Notes: generated from the sequence alone by a model not told the origin. DNA of 35,919 nt from Pseudomonadota bacterium (GCA_963205465.1 CAUJKG010000296.1:1-35919); one strand, 5' to 3'; shown: positions 16,555 to 24,826, counted from the first letter of the stretch. A program made the numbers and translations.

Positions 16555-18446
16555 TGAAGCCGCCGGCGCGAACCGCCGCCACGACCTGGTGCCGGCGCGG
16601 TTTTTTCTTCGAACAGCTCGGCGAGTTTCTCGGTCATTGCGCCGCCGAGTTCTTCGGCATCGACGATGGTGACCGCACGGCGGTAATAGCGCGTCACATC
16701 ATGGCCGATGCCGATCGCGATCAGTTCGACCGGCGAGCGGGTTTCGATTTCCTCGATGATCCAGCGCAGATGGCGCTCGAGATAATTGCCAGGGTTCACC
16801 GAAAGCGTGGAGTCGTCCACCGGCGCACCGTCGGAAATCATCATGAGAATCTTGCGCTGCTCGGGCCGCGCCAGCAGGCGCTTATGCGCCCAGTCGAGCG
16901 CTTCGCCGTCGATGTTCTCTTTCAGGAGGCCTTCGCGCATCATGAGGCCGAGGTTCTTGCGCGCGCGGCGCCACGGCGCATCGGCGGATTTATAGATAAT
17001 GTGGCGCAGGTCGTTGAGGCGTCCCGGCGACTGCGGCTTGTTCGCGGCGAGCCAGGTTTCGCGCGATTGCCCGCCTTTCCACGCACGCGTGGTAAAGCCG
17101 AGAATCTCGACCTTCACCCCGCAACGCTCAAGCGTACGCGCGAGGATGTCGGCGCAGGTCGCGGCGACCGTGATCGGTCTGCCGCGCATCGAGCCGGAAT
17201 TGTCGAGGAGCAGCGTCACCACGGTATCGCGGAAATCGGTGTCGCGCTCGTTCTTGAAGGAAAGCGGCTGGAACGGATCGGTGACGACGCGGGACAACCG
17301 CGCCGGATCGAGCATGCCTTCTTCGAGGTCGAACTCCCAGGCGCGGTTCTGCTGCGCCCTCAGGCGGCGTTGCAGCCGGTTCGCAAGCCGCGCGACCACG
17401 CCCTGCAAGTGCTGGATCTGCTTGTCGAGATAGGAGCGCAGCCGCGACAGCTCTTCGGCGTCGCATAGATCTTCCGCGCCGACGGTCTCGTCGAACTTGT
17501 TGGTGAAGGCGCGATAATCGGGCCCGCGCGGCTCGTTCGGAAGTTGATGTTTCGGCCGCCACGGCTCGCCGGCTTCCTCGCTGTCGCCGGCATCCATGTC
17601 GTCCGGGCGATCCGCGGGCGGCGCATCGTCGGATTCGGCGGCCTGATCCGGCTGCTCTTCGGTGGAAATCTCGGCGTCTTCCTGCGCGGACTGATCGGCC
17701 GCCTCGTCTTGTTCGGCTGTGCCCTGATCGTTCGAGGAATTTTCCTCGCCTTTGCCTTCGTCCTGGTCCTGCTCGTCTTCGTCCTGCTCGTTGGAGCGGT
17801 CCTCGCCCATGTCGAGCGAGGTGAGCAGATCATGCATTGCCTCGGCGAAACCGCGCTGGTTGTGGATCTCGGAAGCAAGCCGGTCGAGATCATGATCCGC
17901 CCGCTTCTCGATGAAATCACGCCACAGTTCGACAACCTTCCGCACACCGACAGGCGGCTTCTGTCCGGTCAGACGTTCGCGCACCAGCATGGCGAGCGCG
18001 TCTTCGAGCGGCGCGTCGGCGCGGTCGGTGATCTCTTCGTAATTGCCGCGGTGATAGCGGTCTTCGAGCATGGCGGTGAGATTTTGCGCGACGCCGGCCA
18101 TGCGCTTCGAGCCGATCGCTTCGACGCGTGCCTGCTCGACTGCTTCGAACACCGAACGGGCATGTTCGCCCTGCGGCAGCATCTTCTTGTGAATCTGCGG
18201 ATTGTGCATGGCGAGCCGGAGCGCCATGGAGTCCGCGTGGCCGCGGAGAATGGCGGCGTCGGCTTTGCTCAAGCGCCGCGGCGGTTCGGGAAGGCGGGCG
18301 CGCTCCTGGTTTACCGCGGGCCGCTCCGCGGCAAAGGAGACTTCAAGTTCAGGCTTGCCTGCGATCGCACGCAACGTAGTTGCGACCGCGCGCTTGAAGG
18401 GCTCGGCCGGACTTTCGCTGTTTTTTCCCTTCGTGGGAGCGGACAT
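16551..18446 (-). CDS. cobT: Aerobic cobaltochelatase subunit CobT
   Basis: One of the three subunits (CobN, CobS, CobT) that insert cobalt into hydrogenobyrinic acid a,c-diamide in aerobic cobalamin synthesis. The 631-residue protein shows the usual order. A helical N-terminal part is followed by a very acidic linker at about 215-300 (EQDEDEQDQDEGKGEE and neighbours). The C-terminal von Willebrand A domain has the metal-dependent adhesion site DNSGSM (D415, S417, S419), TTRAWKGGQSRETW and MMISDGAPVDD. It lies 11 bases downstream of cobS and overlaps the phytase-like gene. cobN is not in the window. A magnesium-chelatase-like role is unlikely given the close CobT match. Confidence 0.95.
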   Translation of the reverse strand: MSAPTKGKNSESPAEPFKRAVATTLRAIAGKPELEVSFAAERPAVNQERARLPEPPRRLSKADAAILRGHADSMALRLAMHNPQIHKKMLPQGEHARSVFEAVEQARVEAIGSKRMAGVAQNLTAMLEDRYHRGNYEEITDRADAPLEDALAMLVRERLTGQKPPVGVRKVVELWRDFIEKRADHDLDRLASEIHNQRGFAEAMHDLLTSLDMGEDRSNEQDEDEQDQDEGKGEENSSNDQGTAEQDEAADQSAQEDAEISTEEQPDQAAESDDAPPADRPDDMDAGDSEEAGEPWRPKHQLPNEPRGPDYRAFTNKFDETVGAEDLCDAEELSRLRSYLDKQIQHLQGVVARLANRLQRRLRAQQNRAWEFDLEEGMLDPARLSRVVTDPFQPLSFKNERDTDFRDTVVTLLLDNSGSMRGRPITVAATCADILARTLERCGVKVEILGFTTRAWKGGQSRETWLAANKPQSPGRLNDLRHIIYKSADAPWRRARKNLGLMMREGLLKENIDGEALDWAHKRLLARPEQRKILMMISDGAPVDDSTLSVNPGNYLERHLRWIIEEIETRSPVELIAIGIGHDVTRYYRRAVTIVDAEELGGAMTEKLAELFEEKTAPAPGRGGGSRRRLH

Positions 18447-18457
18447 GCTCGCTCAAT

Positions 18458-19441
18458 TCACGATAGCGCGACGTTCACCGTGGATTCGGGAAGTTCCTTG
18501 CCGAAGCTGCGCTGATAGAATTCGGCAACGATCGACCGCTCCAGCTCGTCGCACTTGTTGATGAAGGTGACGCGCAGCGCAAAACCGATATCGCCGAAAA
18601 TCTGCGCATTCTCCGCCCAGGTGATCACTGTGCGCGGGCTCATCACGGTCGAGAGGTCGCCGTTGATGAAAGCCTGCCGCGTGAGATCGGCGACGCGGAC
18701 CATCTTGGAGATGGTCTCTCTGCCCTCGGGGGTACGCCAAGCGTGGATCTTGGACGAAACGATATCCACTTCCTTGTCGTGCGGAAGATAGTTGAGTGTC
18801 GTCACGATCGACCAGCGGTCCATCTGGCCCTGGTTGATCTGCTGCGTGCCGTGATAGAGACCGGTGGTATCGCCGAGGCCCACGGTGTTTGCCGTCGCGA
18901 ACAAGCGGAAGGCGGGATGCGGACGGATCACCTTGTTCTGGTCGAGGAGGGTGAGGCGGCCGGAGACTTCCAGCACGCGCTGGATCACGAACATCACATC
19001 CGGACGGCCGGCGTCATATTCGTCGAACACGAGCGCGACATTGCGCTGCAGCGCCCAGGGCAGGATGCCGTCGCGGAATTCGGTGACCTGCCGGCCCTCG
19101 CGGACGACGATCGCGTCCTTGCCGACGAGGTCGATACGGCTGATGTGGCTGTCCAGATTCACGCGCACGCAGGGCCAGTTCAGGCGGGCGGCGACCTGCT
19201 CGATATGCGTCGATTTGCCCGTGCCGTGGTAGCCCGAAACCAGCACGCGGCGGTTGTGGGCGAAGCCCGCCAAGATCGCGAGCGTCGTGTTGCGGTCGAA
19301 AATATAGTCCGGATCGGTATCCGGCACGTGCGCTTCCGGCTCGGAATAGGCTGGAACTTCAAGGTCGGTATCGATCCCGAAAACCTGCCGGACGGAAACT
19401 TTCATATCCGGGAGCGGGGCCAGTTCTGTATTCGCGGTCAT
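18458..19441 (-). CDS. cobS: Aerobic cobaltochelatase AAA+ subunit CobS
   Basis: The AAA+ ATPase that works with CobT to drive cobalt insertion by CobN. The ATG at 19441 gives 327 residues starting MTANTELAPLPDMKVSVRQV, the usual CobS beginning; the frame to 19477 adds twelve residues without support. Walker A GYHGTGKS is at 70-77, Walker B VALVFDEYD near 135-143, and FATANTVGLGDTTGLY (sensor 1 region) follows. It is first in the cobS-cobT-phytase-like unit and lies 100 bases after the J-domain gene. Confidence 0.96.
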   Translation of the reverse strand: MTANTELAPLPDMKVSVRQVFGIDTDLEVPAYSEPEAHVPDTDPDYIFDRNTTLAILAGFAHNRRVLVSGYHGTGKSTHIEQVAARLNWPCVRVNLDSHISRIDLVGKDAIVVREGRQVTEFRDGILPWALQRNVALVFDEYDAGRPDVMFVIQRVLEVSGRLTLLDQNKVIRPHPAFRLFATANTVGLGDTTGLYHGTQQINQGQMDRWSIVTTLNYLPHDKEVDIVSSKIHAWRTPEGRETISKMVRVADLTRQAFINGDLSTVMSPRTVITWAENAQIFGDIGFALRVTFINKCDELERSIVAEFYQRSFGKELPESTVNVALS

Positions 19442-19541
19442 GCTTTTTCTCGCCGAAAGGCGGCTTTTGCCTTGCAAAGATAGGGCCGAATCTGGAGTTC
19501 CCGGACGGCTGCCGGGGTCGTGCGGAATCTTACCAGAAGCC

Positions 19542-20177
19542 TTAGCAGAAACCTTGGGCCTTTAGGTAGTTGTAGGCCTGCACAACAGCCCTGAAGCGGT
19601 CTTCGCTCGACCGGTCGCCGCCGTTGGCGTCCGGGTGGTGGCGCTTTACCAGTTCCTTGTAGCGGGCTTTGAGCGCCTCGGCGGTGGCGTCGATCTCGAG
19701 GCCCAGCGTGTCGAACGCCTTTCGCTCGGCGTTGCGGATCATCCGGCCTTCGGGAGCCTCGGCCTCCTGCTGGAAGGTCCCGGCGGCACCCCCGAAAATA
19801 CGGAAAGGATCGCTCCAGCTCTCGCCGGTGAAACCGGGGTTGTTGCCGCCCTTCTTGCCGCGTTTCTTTTCGCCGCCGTTCTGACCCATCTTCCAGGTCG
19901 GGCGGTGGCCGGTCAGCGCGTCCTTCTGGTACTGGGCGACGGCGTCGTCTTTCATGCCGGAGAAGTAATTGTAGTTCGCGTTGTATTCGCGGACGTGATT
20001 GATGCAGTAATTCCAGTACTCGCCTTCGCGGTCGCGGCCTTTGGGCGCCTTGTGCGTGCCCGGCTCCTTGCAGGCATGCCAGTCGCAGGCAGGGCTCTCG
20101 GCTTTGAGCTTCTGCTTCTTGTTCCGCTCGATCGGCTTGACGCGGATCTTATCGAAGAGGGGCGAGTCGAATTTCAT
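19542..20177 (-). CDS. J-domain (DnaJ-like) protein with N-terminal unknown domain
   Basis: A 211-residue Hsp70 co-chaperone candidate. The ATG at 20177 (MKFDSPLFDKIRVKPIERNK) is chosen over the extended frame to 20273, which crosses the promoter region shared with bolA. The J domain is C-terminal (about 150-211), with the HPD motif in KRHHPDANGGDRSSEDRF. The N-terminal part has CDWHACKEPGTHKAPKGRDR and YWNYCINHVREYNANYNYF, with paired Cys and His that may bind a metal; this is known mainly from alphaproteobacterial DnaJ-like proteins. There are no G/F or DnaJ zinc-finger regions, so it is not DnaJ itself. It is divergent from bolA. Confidence 0.88.
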   Translation of the reverse strand: MKFDSPLFDKIRVKPIERNKKQKLKAESPACDWHACKEPGTHKAPKGRDREGEYWNYCINHVREYNANYNYFSGMKDDAVAQYQKDALTGHRPTWKMGQNGGEKKRGKKGGNNPGFTGESWSDPFRIFGGAAGTFQQEAEAPEGRMIRNAERKAFDTLGLEIDATAEALKARYKELVKRHHPDANGGDRSSEDRFRAVVQAYNYLKAQGFC

Positions 20178-20183
20178 GTGACG

Positions 20184-20214
20184 ACTATATGGCGATTGGG
20201 GCTTGCTCGCACAA
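20184..20214 (-). promoter_or_regulatory. Possible promoter of the J-domain gene
   Basis: A good -10 hexamer TATAGT (20184-20189, minus strand) with a weak TTGTGC 19 bases upstream. It sits so close to the ATG that the leader would be very short or absent. Confidence 0.3.
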
Positions 20215-20257
20215 GCAACAGTGCTGGTACGACTAACGGGAAGTTGTTGCGTGATCG

Positions 20258-20286
20258 TTGACGGAAAGACCATAGCGCTTTATGCG
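20258..20286 (+). promoter_or_regulatory. Possible promoter of bolA
   Basis: TTGACG (20258-20263), a 17-base spacer and TATGCG (20281-20286). It ends 8 bases before the bolA ATG, implying a leaderless or nearly leaderless transcript. Confidence 0.4.
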
Positions 20287-20294
20287 GCGCGGCC

Positions 20295-20573
20295 ATGACC
20301 AAACCGGACAAAACCCTAGACCGCATTCGCGACCGTTTGACGGCTGCCTTGAAGCCGGAAGCGATCGAGGTGATCGACGAAAGCGGGCAGCATGTCGGTC
20401 ATGCCGGCGCGATTCCCGGCAAGACCACGCATGTTCGGGTTCTCGTTACCGCCGAGGCATTTCAGGGCAAGAGCCGGCTCGACCGGCACCGGATGGTCAA
20501 TGATCTCCTGAACCACGAGATGAGTGCGGGCCTGCATGCGCTCGCGATCGTGCCGAAAGCGCCGGGGGAGTAG
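20295..20573 (+). CDS. bolA: BolA-family protein
   Basis: A 92-residue BolA-fold protein. The family partners monothiol glutaredoxins in iron-sulfur and iron signalling, and some members regulate morphology genes. Visible hallmarks are the N-terminal IRDRLTAALKPEAIEVIDES, SGQHVGHAG, the conserved helix-loop FQGKSRLDRHRMVNDLL, and HALAI near the C-terminus. It is divergent from the J-domain gene and followed immediately by a palindromic repeat. Whether it is the BolA or IbaG-type paralogue cannot be settled here. Confidence 0.92.
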   Translation: MTKPDKTLDRIRDRLTAALKPEAIEVIDESGQHVGHAGAIPGKTTHVRVLVTAEAFQGKSRLDRHRMVNDLLNHEMSAGLHALAIVPKAPGE

Positions 20574-20580
20574 CTCTCTT

Positions 20581-20693
20581 GTCATTCCGAGGCGCGAGCG
20601 AAGCTCGCGAACCCGGAATCCAGAGTGAGAGCATAATGTTTGAATGTTTCGCCCTGGATTCCGGATCGCCGCTGCGCGGCGTCCGGAATGGCA
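20581..20693. repeat. REP-like mosaic palindrome (GTCATTCCGG family), copy 1
   Basis: Outer ends GTCATTCCGA and TCCGGAATGGC are imperfect inverted repeats. Inside are CCGGAATCCAG and CTGGATTCCGG, also inverted, and two short GC hairpins (GCGAGC-GAA-GCTCGC and CGCTGCGCGGCG). It fills the gap between the bolA and aroB stops. The second copy is at 35347-35459. Confidence 0.8.
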
Positions 20694-20707
20694 AATATAA
20701 GGGCGAC

Positions 20708-21862
20708 CTACTCCGCCAGCGCTTCTCTCAGCAGTGCCAGTACGCTTTCTTCCTCGACATCCTTCGCGATGAACGCCTTGCCGATGCCCTTGGCGAGGAT
20801 GAAGACGAGCTTGCCGCGGCTGACCTTCTTGTCCTGCATCATGAGCGACAACAGCCGTTCCGGTCCGGGCAGTTCGCCGGGGATTTGCGAGAGCTTGGTC
20901 GGCAGGCCGACGCTTTCGAAGTGTTTGACGACGCGCGCCACGTCGGCGGGTTTGCAGAGCTTGCGCTTCGCGGACAGCCGGAACGCAAGCACGCAGCCGA
21001 GCGCAACACCCTCTCCGTGCAGGAGCCGGTCGGAGTATCCCGTCGCCGCTTCCAGTGCGTGGCCGAAGGTATGCCCGAGATTGAGGAGTGCGCGGTCTCC
21101 GGTTTCGCGTTCGTCGCGGGCGACGATTGCGGCCTTGGCCTTGCAACTCGTGGCGACGGCTTTCTTGCGTGCGGCGCCGCCTTTGAAGACTGCGCGCCAG
21201 TTTTTCTCTAACCAGGCGAAGAATTTCGCGTCGTTGATGAGGCCGTATTTTGCGACCTCGCCGTAGCCGGCGCGAAACTCGCGCGGCGGCAGCGTGTCGA
21301 GCGCGGTCAGGTCGGCGAGCACAAGGGCCGGCTGGTGGAACGCGCCGATCAGGTTCTTGCCTTGCGGAGAGTTGATCCCGGTCTTGCCGCCGACCGAGGA
21401 ATCCACCTGCGCGAGCAGGCTCGTCGGAATCTGCACGAAGCCGACGCCGCGGCGCACGACGCTCGCGGCAAAGCCGGCAAGATCGCCGATCACGCCGCCA
21501 CCGAGCGCTACCACGAGATCGCCGCGTTCGATCCGCGCTTCGAGGACCGCCTCCGCAACTTTTTGCAGTTCGCCGAAACTCTTGGTGCTTTCGCCGGGTG
21601 CCAGCAAAACGCTGCGATAGCGCAGCTTTGCAGCTTCGAGCGATTGCTCCAGCGCCGCAAGATGATGACGCGCGACGTTGCTGTCCGTCACGATCGCAAC
21701 GGAAGTGCCGGGCTTGAGCTTGGCGATGCGCTTGCCCGCGTCTGCGATCAGGTTGTCGCCGATCACGATGTCGTAGCTGCGCTTGCCGAGCTTGACCCGG
21801 ACGGTTTCGTTTTTGCTCTGCTTTAGAATTTTCTTGTTTGTGCTTTTCTTGGGCGTTTTCAT
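20708..21862 (-). CDS. aroB: 3-dehydroquinate synthase
   Basis: Converts DAHP to 3-dehydroquinate, the second step of the shikimate pathway, using NAD and a divalent metal. The ATG at 21862 gives 384 residues; the frame runs on upstream through aroK and is not coding there. Motifs seen: LALGGGVIGDLAGF-type glycine loop (VVALGGGVIGDLAGFAASV), PTSLLAQVDSSVGGKTGIN, and the metal-binding LNLGHTFGHALE. The first 20 residues are lysine-rich and poorly conserved. Its start overlaps the aroK stop by 4 bases (ATGA), so the two successive pathway genes are translationally coupled. Confidence 0.97.
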   Translation of the reverse strand: MKTPKKSTNKKILKQSKNETVRVKLGKRSYDIVIGDNLIADAGKRIAKLKPGTSVAIVTDSNVARHHLAALEQSLEAAKLRYRSVLLAPGESTKSFGELQKVAEAVLEARIERGDLVVALGGGVIGDLAGFAASVVRRGVGFVQIPTSLLAQVDSSVGGKTGINSPQGKNLIGAFHQPALVLADLTALDTLPPREFRAGYGEVAKYGLINDAKFFAWLEKNWRAVFKGGAARKKAVATSCKAKAAIVARDERETGDRALLNLGHTFGHALEAATGYSDRLLHGEGVALGCVLAFRLSAKRKLCKPADVARVVKHFESVGLPTKLSQIPGELPGPERLLSLMMQDKKVSRGKLVFILAKGIGKAFIAKDVEEESVLALLREALAE

Positions 21863-22446
21863 GCTTGCGGCTCGTGCAGCGTTGCTCCCAGGCGATCGAC
21901 GATGGCTTCCACGACTTCTTCGTGCGGCACTTCGGCGGAGGTAATACAGAGGTCCGCCTCCGCATAGACCGGTTCGCGTGCAACCAGAAGATTGCGCAGC
22001 GTCGCTTCCGGATCGGCGGTTTGCAGAAGCGGGCGATTGCTCTTGCGGCGAACGCGCTTCATCAGCGTTTCGAGATCCGCTTTGAGCCATATCGAAATGC
22101 TGCGTTCGCGAATGCGCGCGCGCGTCTCTTCGTTCATGAAAGCGCCGCCGCCGGTTGCGATCACCTGCGGGCCGTTTTCGAGCAGGCGCGCGATGACTTT
22201 CTGCTCGCCTTTGCGGAATTCCGCTTCGCCCTTGCTTTGGAAGAATTCGGGGATGGTCATATTGGCCGCGCGTTCGATCTCGTGGTCGGCGTCGGCGAAG
22301 CGGAGGCCGAGCCTTTGTCCGAGCCGGCGTCCGATCGAGCTTTTGCCCGAGCCCGGCATGCCGACGAGCACGATCGAGCGGCAGCCGAGGCTCGCGCGGA
22401 ACGCGTCGGCGCGCGGATGAAGGGCAATCGGCGGCGGTGAGGGCAT
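21859..22446 (-). CDS. aroK: Shikimate kinase
   Basis: Phosphorylates shikimate with ATP, the fifth step of the shikimate pathway. The 195-residue protein has Walker A GMPGSGKS (29-36), the shikimate-binding FADADHEIE and the loop ATGGGAF, followed by the lid region RKSNRPLL. The ATG at 22446 is preferred over the ATG at 22452, because AGGA is 8 bases from the former but only 2 from the latter. It is first in the aroK-aroB pair and divergent from the small membrane protein gene across about 90 bases. Confidence 0.96.
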   Translation of the reverse strand: MPSPPPIALHPRADAFRASLGCRSIVLVGMPGSGKSSIGRRLGQRLGLRFADADHEIERAANMTIPEFFQSKGEAEFRKGEQKVIARLLENGPQVIATGGGAFMNEETRARIRERSISIWLKADLETLMKRVRRKSNRPLLQTADPEATLRNLLVAREPVYAEADLCITSAEVPHEEVVEAIVDRLGATLHEPQA

Positions 22447-22536
22447 ATTCATTTTCCTGCGGCAACATATGGCGCTTTCGCCGCAGCCTGTAAAATGCCG
22501 CTCTCGTCGGCCCGCCGATTCGAAAGACCTGCTCGC

Positions 22537-22680
22537 ATGCCCACACTCTTTCGCCTGCTCACCATTCTCGCGATCATGGGTGGCATCGCCTATGGCGCAG
22601 CCTGGTTGCTTGCGAACTATCTCGAGCCCGCGCCGCGCAGCATCACGATCACGGTCCCGCAGGACCGGATCGGCAAATGA
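22537..22680 (+). CDS. Small single-pass membrane protein upstream of xerD
   Basis: A 47-residue protein beginning MPTLFRLLTILAIMGGIAYG, with one membrane helix (about 4-29) and a C-terminal periplasmic or cytoplasmic tail EPAPRSITITVPQDRIGK. The ATG at 22537 is preferred over 22495, whose extra 14 residues are not hydrophobic. The stop overlaps the xerD start by 4 bases (ATGA), which strongly supports that it is translated. I recall similar short frames before xerD in Hyphomicrobiales but know no function; no domain is recognised. Confidence 0.72.
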   Translation: MPTLFRLLTILAIMGGIAYGAAWLLANYLEPAPRSITITVPQDRIGK

Positions 22681-23645
22681 GCGCGAAAGCCAAAAAAAGC
22701 GCGGCATCGAACGCGCCGGGGCAGCGTGGCCTTTTTCTCGACATGCTCGCGACCGAGCGCAACGCGAGCAAGAACACGCTCGACGCTTATGCACGCGATC
22801 TCGACGATTACGCCGAATTTCTTGCCGGCAAGAAGAGCGATTTTTCGCGCGCGGATACCCAGGCGATCCGCGACTATCTCTCCGCGTTGAAGCGCCGCGA
22901 ACTTGCGGCGGCTTCGGTGGCACGAAAACTCTCCGCGATCCGGCAGCTGCACCGCTTTCTCTATACCGAAGGCTTGCGGGGCGACGATCCTTCCGCCGTG
23001 CTCGAAGGGCCGCGCCGCGGCAGGCCGCTGCCGAAAATCATGACGGTTGCGGAAGTGTCGAAACTGCTGGCCGCCGCGCATGATGCTGCCGCCGAAACCG
23101 GTGAGACGAAAGGGGACGCGGCGCGGCGTCTGCGCGCCTTGCGGCTCGCGGCATTGCTCGAACTGCTCTACGCCTCGGGTTTGCGCATCTCCGAACTGAT
23201 CGCGCTGCCGGCCTCGGCCGCGCGCACCAAAAGCGATGCCATCATCGTCCGTGGCAAGGGGAACAAGGAGCGCCTCGTGCCGATCGGAGACGCTGCGAAG
23301 CGCGCGATGAAAGCCTATCTCGACGTAAGCCTCGAGAATGCGAAGGCGCCGCCATCGCGCTGGCTGTTTCCGTCCTTCGGGACCAGCGGGCACGTGACGC
23401 GCCAGCATGTCGCACGGGAGTTGAAGGCGCTGGCGGCCAGTGCCGGCATTTCGCCGGCCAAGATCAGCCCGCATGTGTTGCGCCATGCCTTTGCCAGCCA
23501 TCTGCTTGCAAACGGCGCAGACCTGCGCGTCGTGCAAGCGCTTCTGGGGCACGCGGATATTTCGACCACGCAGATTTACACGCATGTGCTGGACGAACGT
23601 CTCAAGAACATGGTGCGCGACCTGCATCCGCTTTCGGAGAAATAG
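22677..23645 (+). CDS. xerD: Tyrosine recombinase XerD
   Basis: A site-specific recombinase that, with XerC at dif, resolves chromosome dimers at division. The 322-residue protein has the N-terminal SAM-like core-binding domain (FLDMLATERNASKNTLDAYA) and the full catalytic set: R170 (GLRISEL), K194 (GKGNKER), H266 and R269 (HVLRH), H292 (LLGHAD) and nucleophile Y301 (TQIYTHV). It is assigned to XerD rather than XerC from its position between aroK and accA, a common alphaproteobacterial order. No mobile-element features surround it, so it is read as housekeeping. Confidence 0.93.
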   Translation: MSAKAKKSAASNAPGQRGLFLDMLATERNASKNTLDAYARDLDDYAEFLAGKKSDFSRADTQAIRDYLSALKRRELAAASVARKLSAIRQLHRFLYTEGLRGDDPSAVLEGPRRGRPLPKIMTVAEVSKLLAAAHDAAAETGETKGDAARRLRALRLAALLELLYASGLRISELIALPASAARTKSDAIIVRGKGNKERLVPIGDAAKRAMKAYLDVSLENAKAPPSRWLFPSFGTSGHVTRQHVARELKALAASAGISPAKISPHVLRHAFASHLLANGADLRVVQALLGHADISTTQIYTHVLDERLKNMVRDLHPLSEK

Positions 23646-23693
23646 GCGCTTCACCCCGGCGTAACTTGACTTCGAAGGGGCGAAACGGGCAGC

Positions 23694-23719
23694 TAGGGCC
23701 CGAATTTACAGGGGCCCTA
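23694..23719. promoter_or_regulatory. Inverted repeat upstream of accA
   Basis: TAGGGCCC (23694-23701) and GGGCCCTA (23712-23719) form perfect 8-base arms around GAATTTACAG. It ends 23 bases before the accA ATG. It has no T-run, so it is more likely an operator or leader hairpin than a terminator. Confidence 0.5.
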
Positions 23720-23742
23720 AGGCCTCTAACGCCCGAGCCCTG

Positions 23743-24696
23743 ATGCGCACGTATCTCGATTTCGAAAAACCCGTCGCCGAACTCGATGCCAAGATCGAGG
23801 AATTCCGCACGCTTGCGGCTTCCAGCGAGGGGGTTGCGATCGCGGAAGACGTCGCGCGGCTCGAGGCGAAGTCGGAACTTGCGCTCTCGGAAATCTACGA
23901 GAACCTCACACCCTGGCAGAAAACGCAGGTCGCGCGGCATCCGCAGCGGCCGCATTTTTCCGACTACATTGCCAAGCTGTTCGAGGAATTCACGCCGCTC
24001 GCCGGCGACCGTAAGTTCGGCGACGATCAGGCCATCATCGGCGGCTTTGCGCGTTTCGAGGGGCAAAGCGTCTGCGTGATCGGCCACGAAAAAGGCTCGA
24101 CCACCGAAGCGCGTATCCAGCACAATTTCGGCATGGCTCGCCCCGAAGGATACCGGAAAGCGGTGCGGCTCATGGAATTGGCCGATCGTTTCGAGGTGCC
24201 GGTGGTGACGCTGGTCGACACCGCGGGCGCCTATCCCGGGATCGATGCCGAGGAGCGCGGACAGGCGGAGGCGATTGCCCGCTCGACCGATGCCGGCCTT
24301 GCGCTCGGGGTCCCCAACGTCTCGGTCATCATCGGCGAAGGCGGTTCGGGCGGCGCGATCGCGATTGCGACCGCGAACAAGGTGCTGATGCTCGAGCATT
24401 CGATCTACAGCGTGATTTCCCCGGAAGGGGCGGCCTCGATCCTGTGGCGCGACACCACCAAGGCCCAGGAAGCGGCGACCAATATGAAGATCACCGCCCA
24501 GGACCTTTTGCGGCTTGGGGTGGTGGATGAAATCATCCCGGAGGCAGCAGGTGGCGCGCACCGCCATCCGGAAGCCACGATTTCGGCCACTGGTAAGGCT
24601 ATTCAGACCGCTCTAGCGGGGTTCAATGGCCTTTCACGCGATCAAATTCGGAGTCTGCGGGCCGAAAAATTTCTGGCGATCGGCCGGAATCTCTGA
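23743..24696 (+). CDS. accA: Acetyl-CoA carboxylase carboxyltransferase subunit alpha
   Basis: With AccD, transfers the carboxyl group from biotin to acetyl-CoA to make malonyl-CoA, the first step of fatty acid synthesis. The 317-residue protein has the standard AccA start (RTYLDFEKPVAELDAKIEEF), the crotonase-like core with GHEKG, TLVDTAGAYPGIDAEERGQ, GEGGSGGAIAI and VISPEGAASILWRD. Length and motifs are complete. It follows xerD by 97 bases that contain an inverted repeat, so it may have its own promoter. Confidence 0.97.
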   Translation: MRTYLDFEKPVAELDAKIEEFRTLAASSEGVAIAEDVARLEAKSELALSEIYENLTPWQKTQVARHPQRPHFSDYIAKLFEEFTPLAGDRKFGDDQAIIGGFARFEGQSVCVIGHEKGSTTEARIQHNFGMARPEGYRKAVRLMELADRFEVPVVTLVDTAGAYPGIDAEERGQAEAIARSTDAGLALGVPNVSVIIGEGGSGGAIAIATANKVLMLEHSIYSVISPEGAASILWRDTTKAQEAATNMKITAQDLLRLGVVDEIIPEAAGGAHRHPEATISATGKAIQTALAGFNGLSRDQIRSLRAEKFLAIGRNL

Positions 24697-24826
24697 TTTT
24701 TCAATCACTTGTGCGCGAGCGCAATCGGGGGTCGTGGAAAACTGCGGTTGCGGTAACGAGCCGTCAAGGGTAACGCATTAGGCAATGGGGACCGGTAATT
24801 TTTCTGCGCATTTGCTGGAGTTCGCG

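Noticed and set aside
20316..21983. Open frame running through bolA, the repeat and aroB on the minus strand
   Set aside because: Very Arg-rich and out of frame with aroB, whose motifs are clear in another frame.
22677..23645. Tyrosine recombinase as the integrase of a mobile island near tRNA-Arg
   Set aside because: It is complete XerD in a housekeeping setting, 17 kb from the tRNA. No attachment-site duplication or foreign composition is seen.
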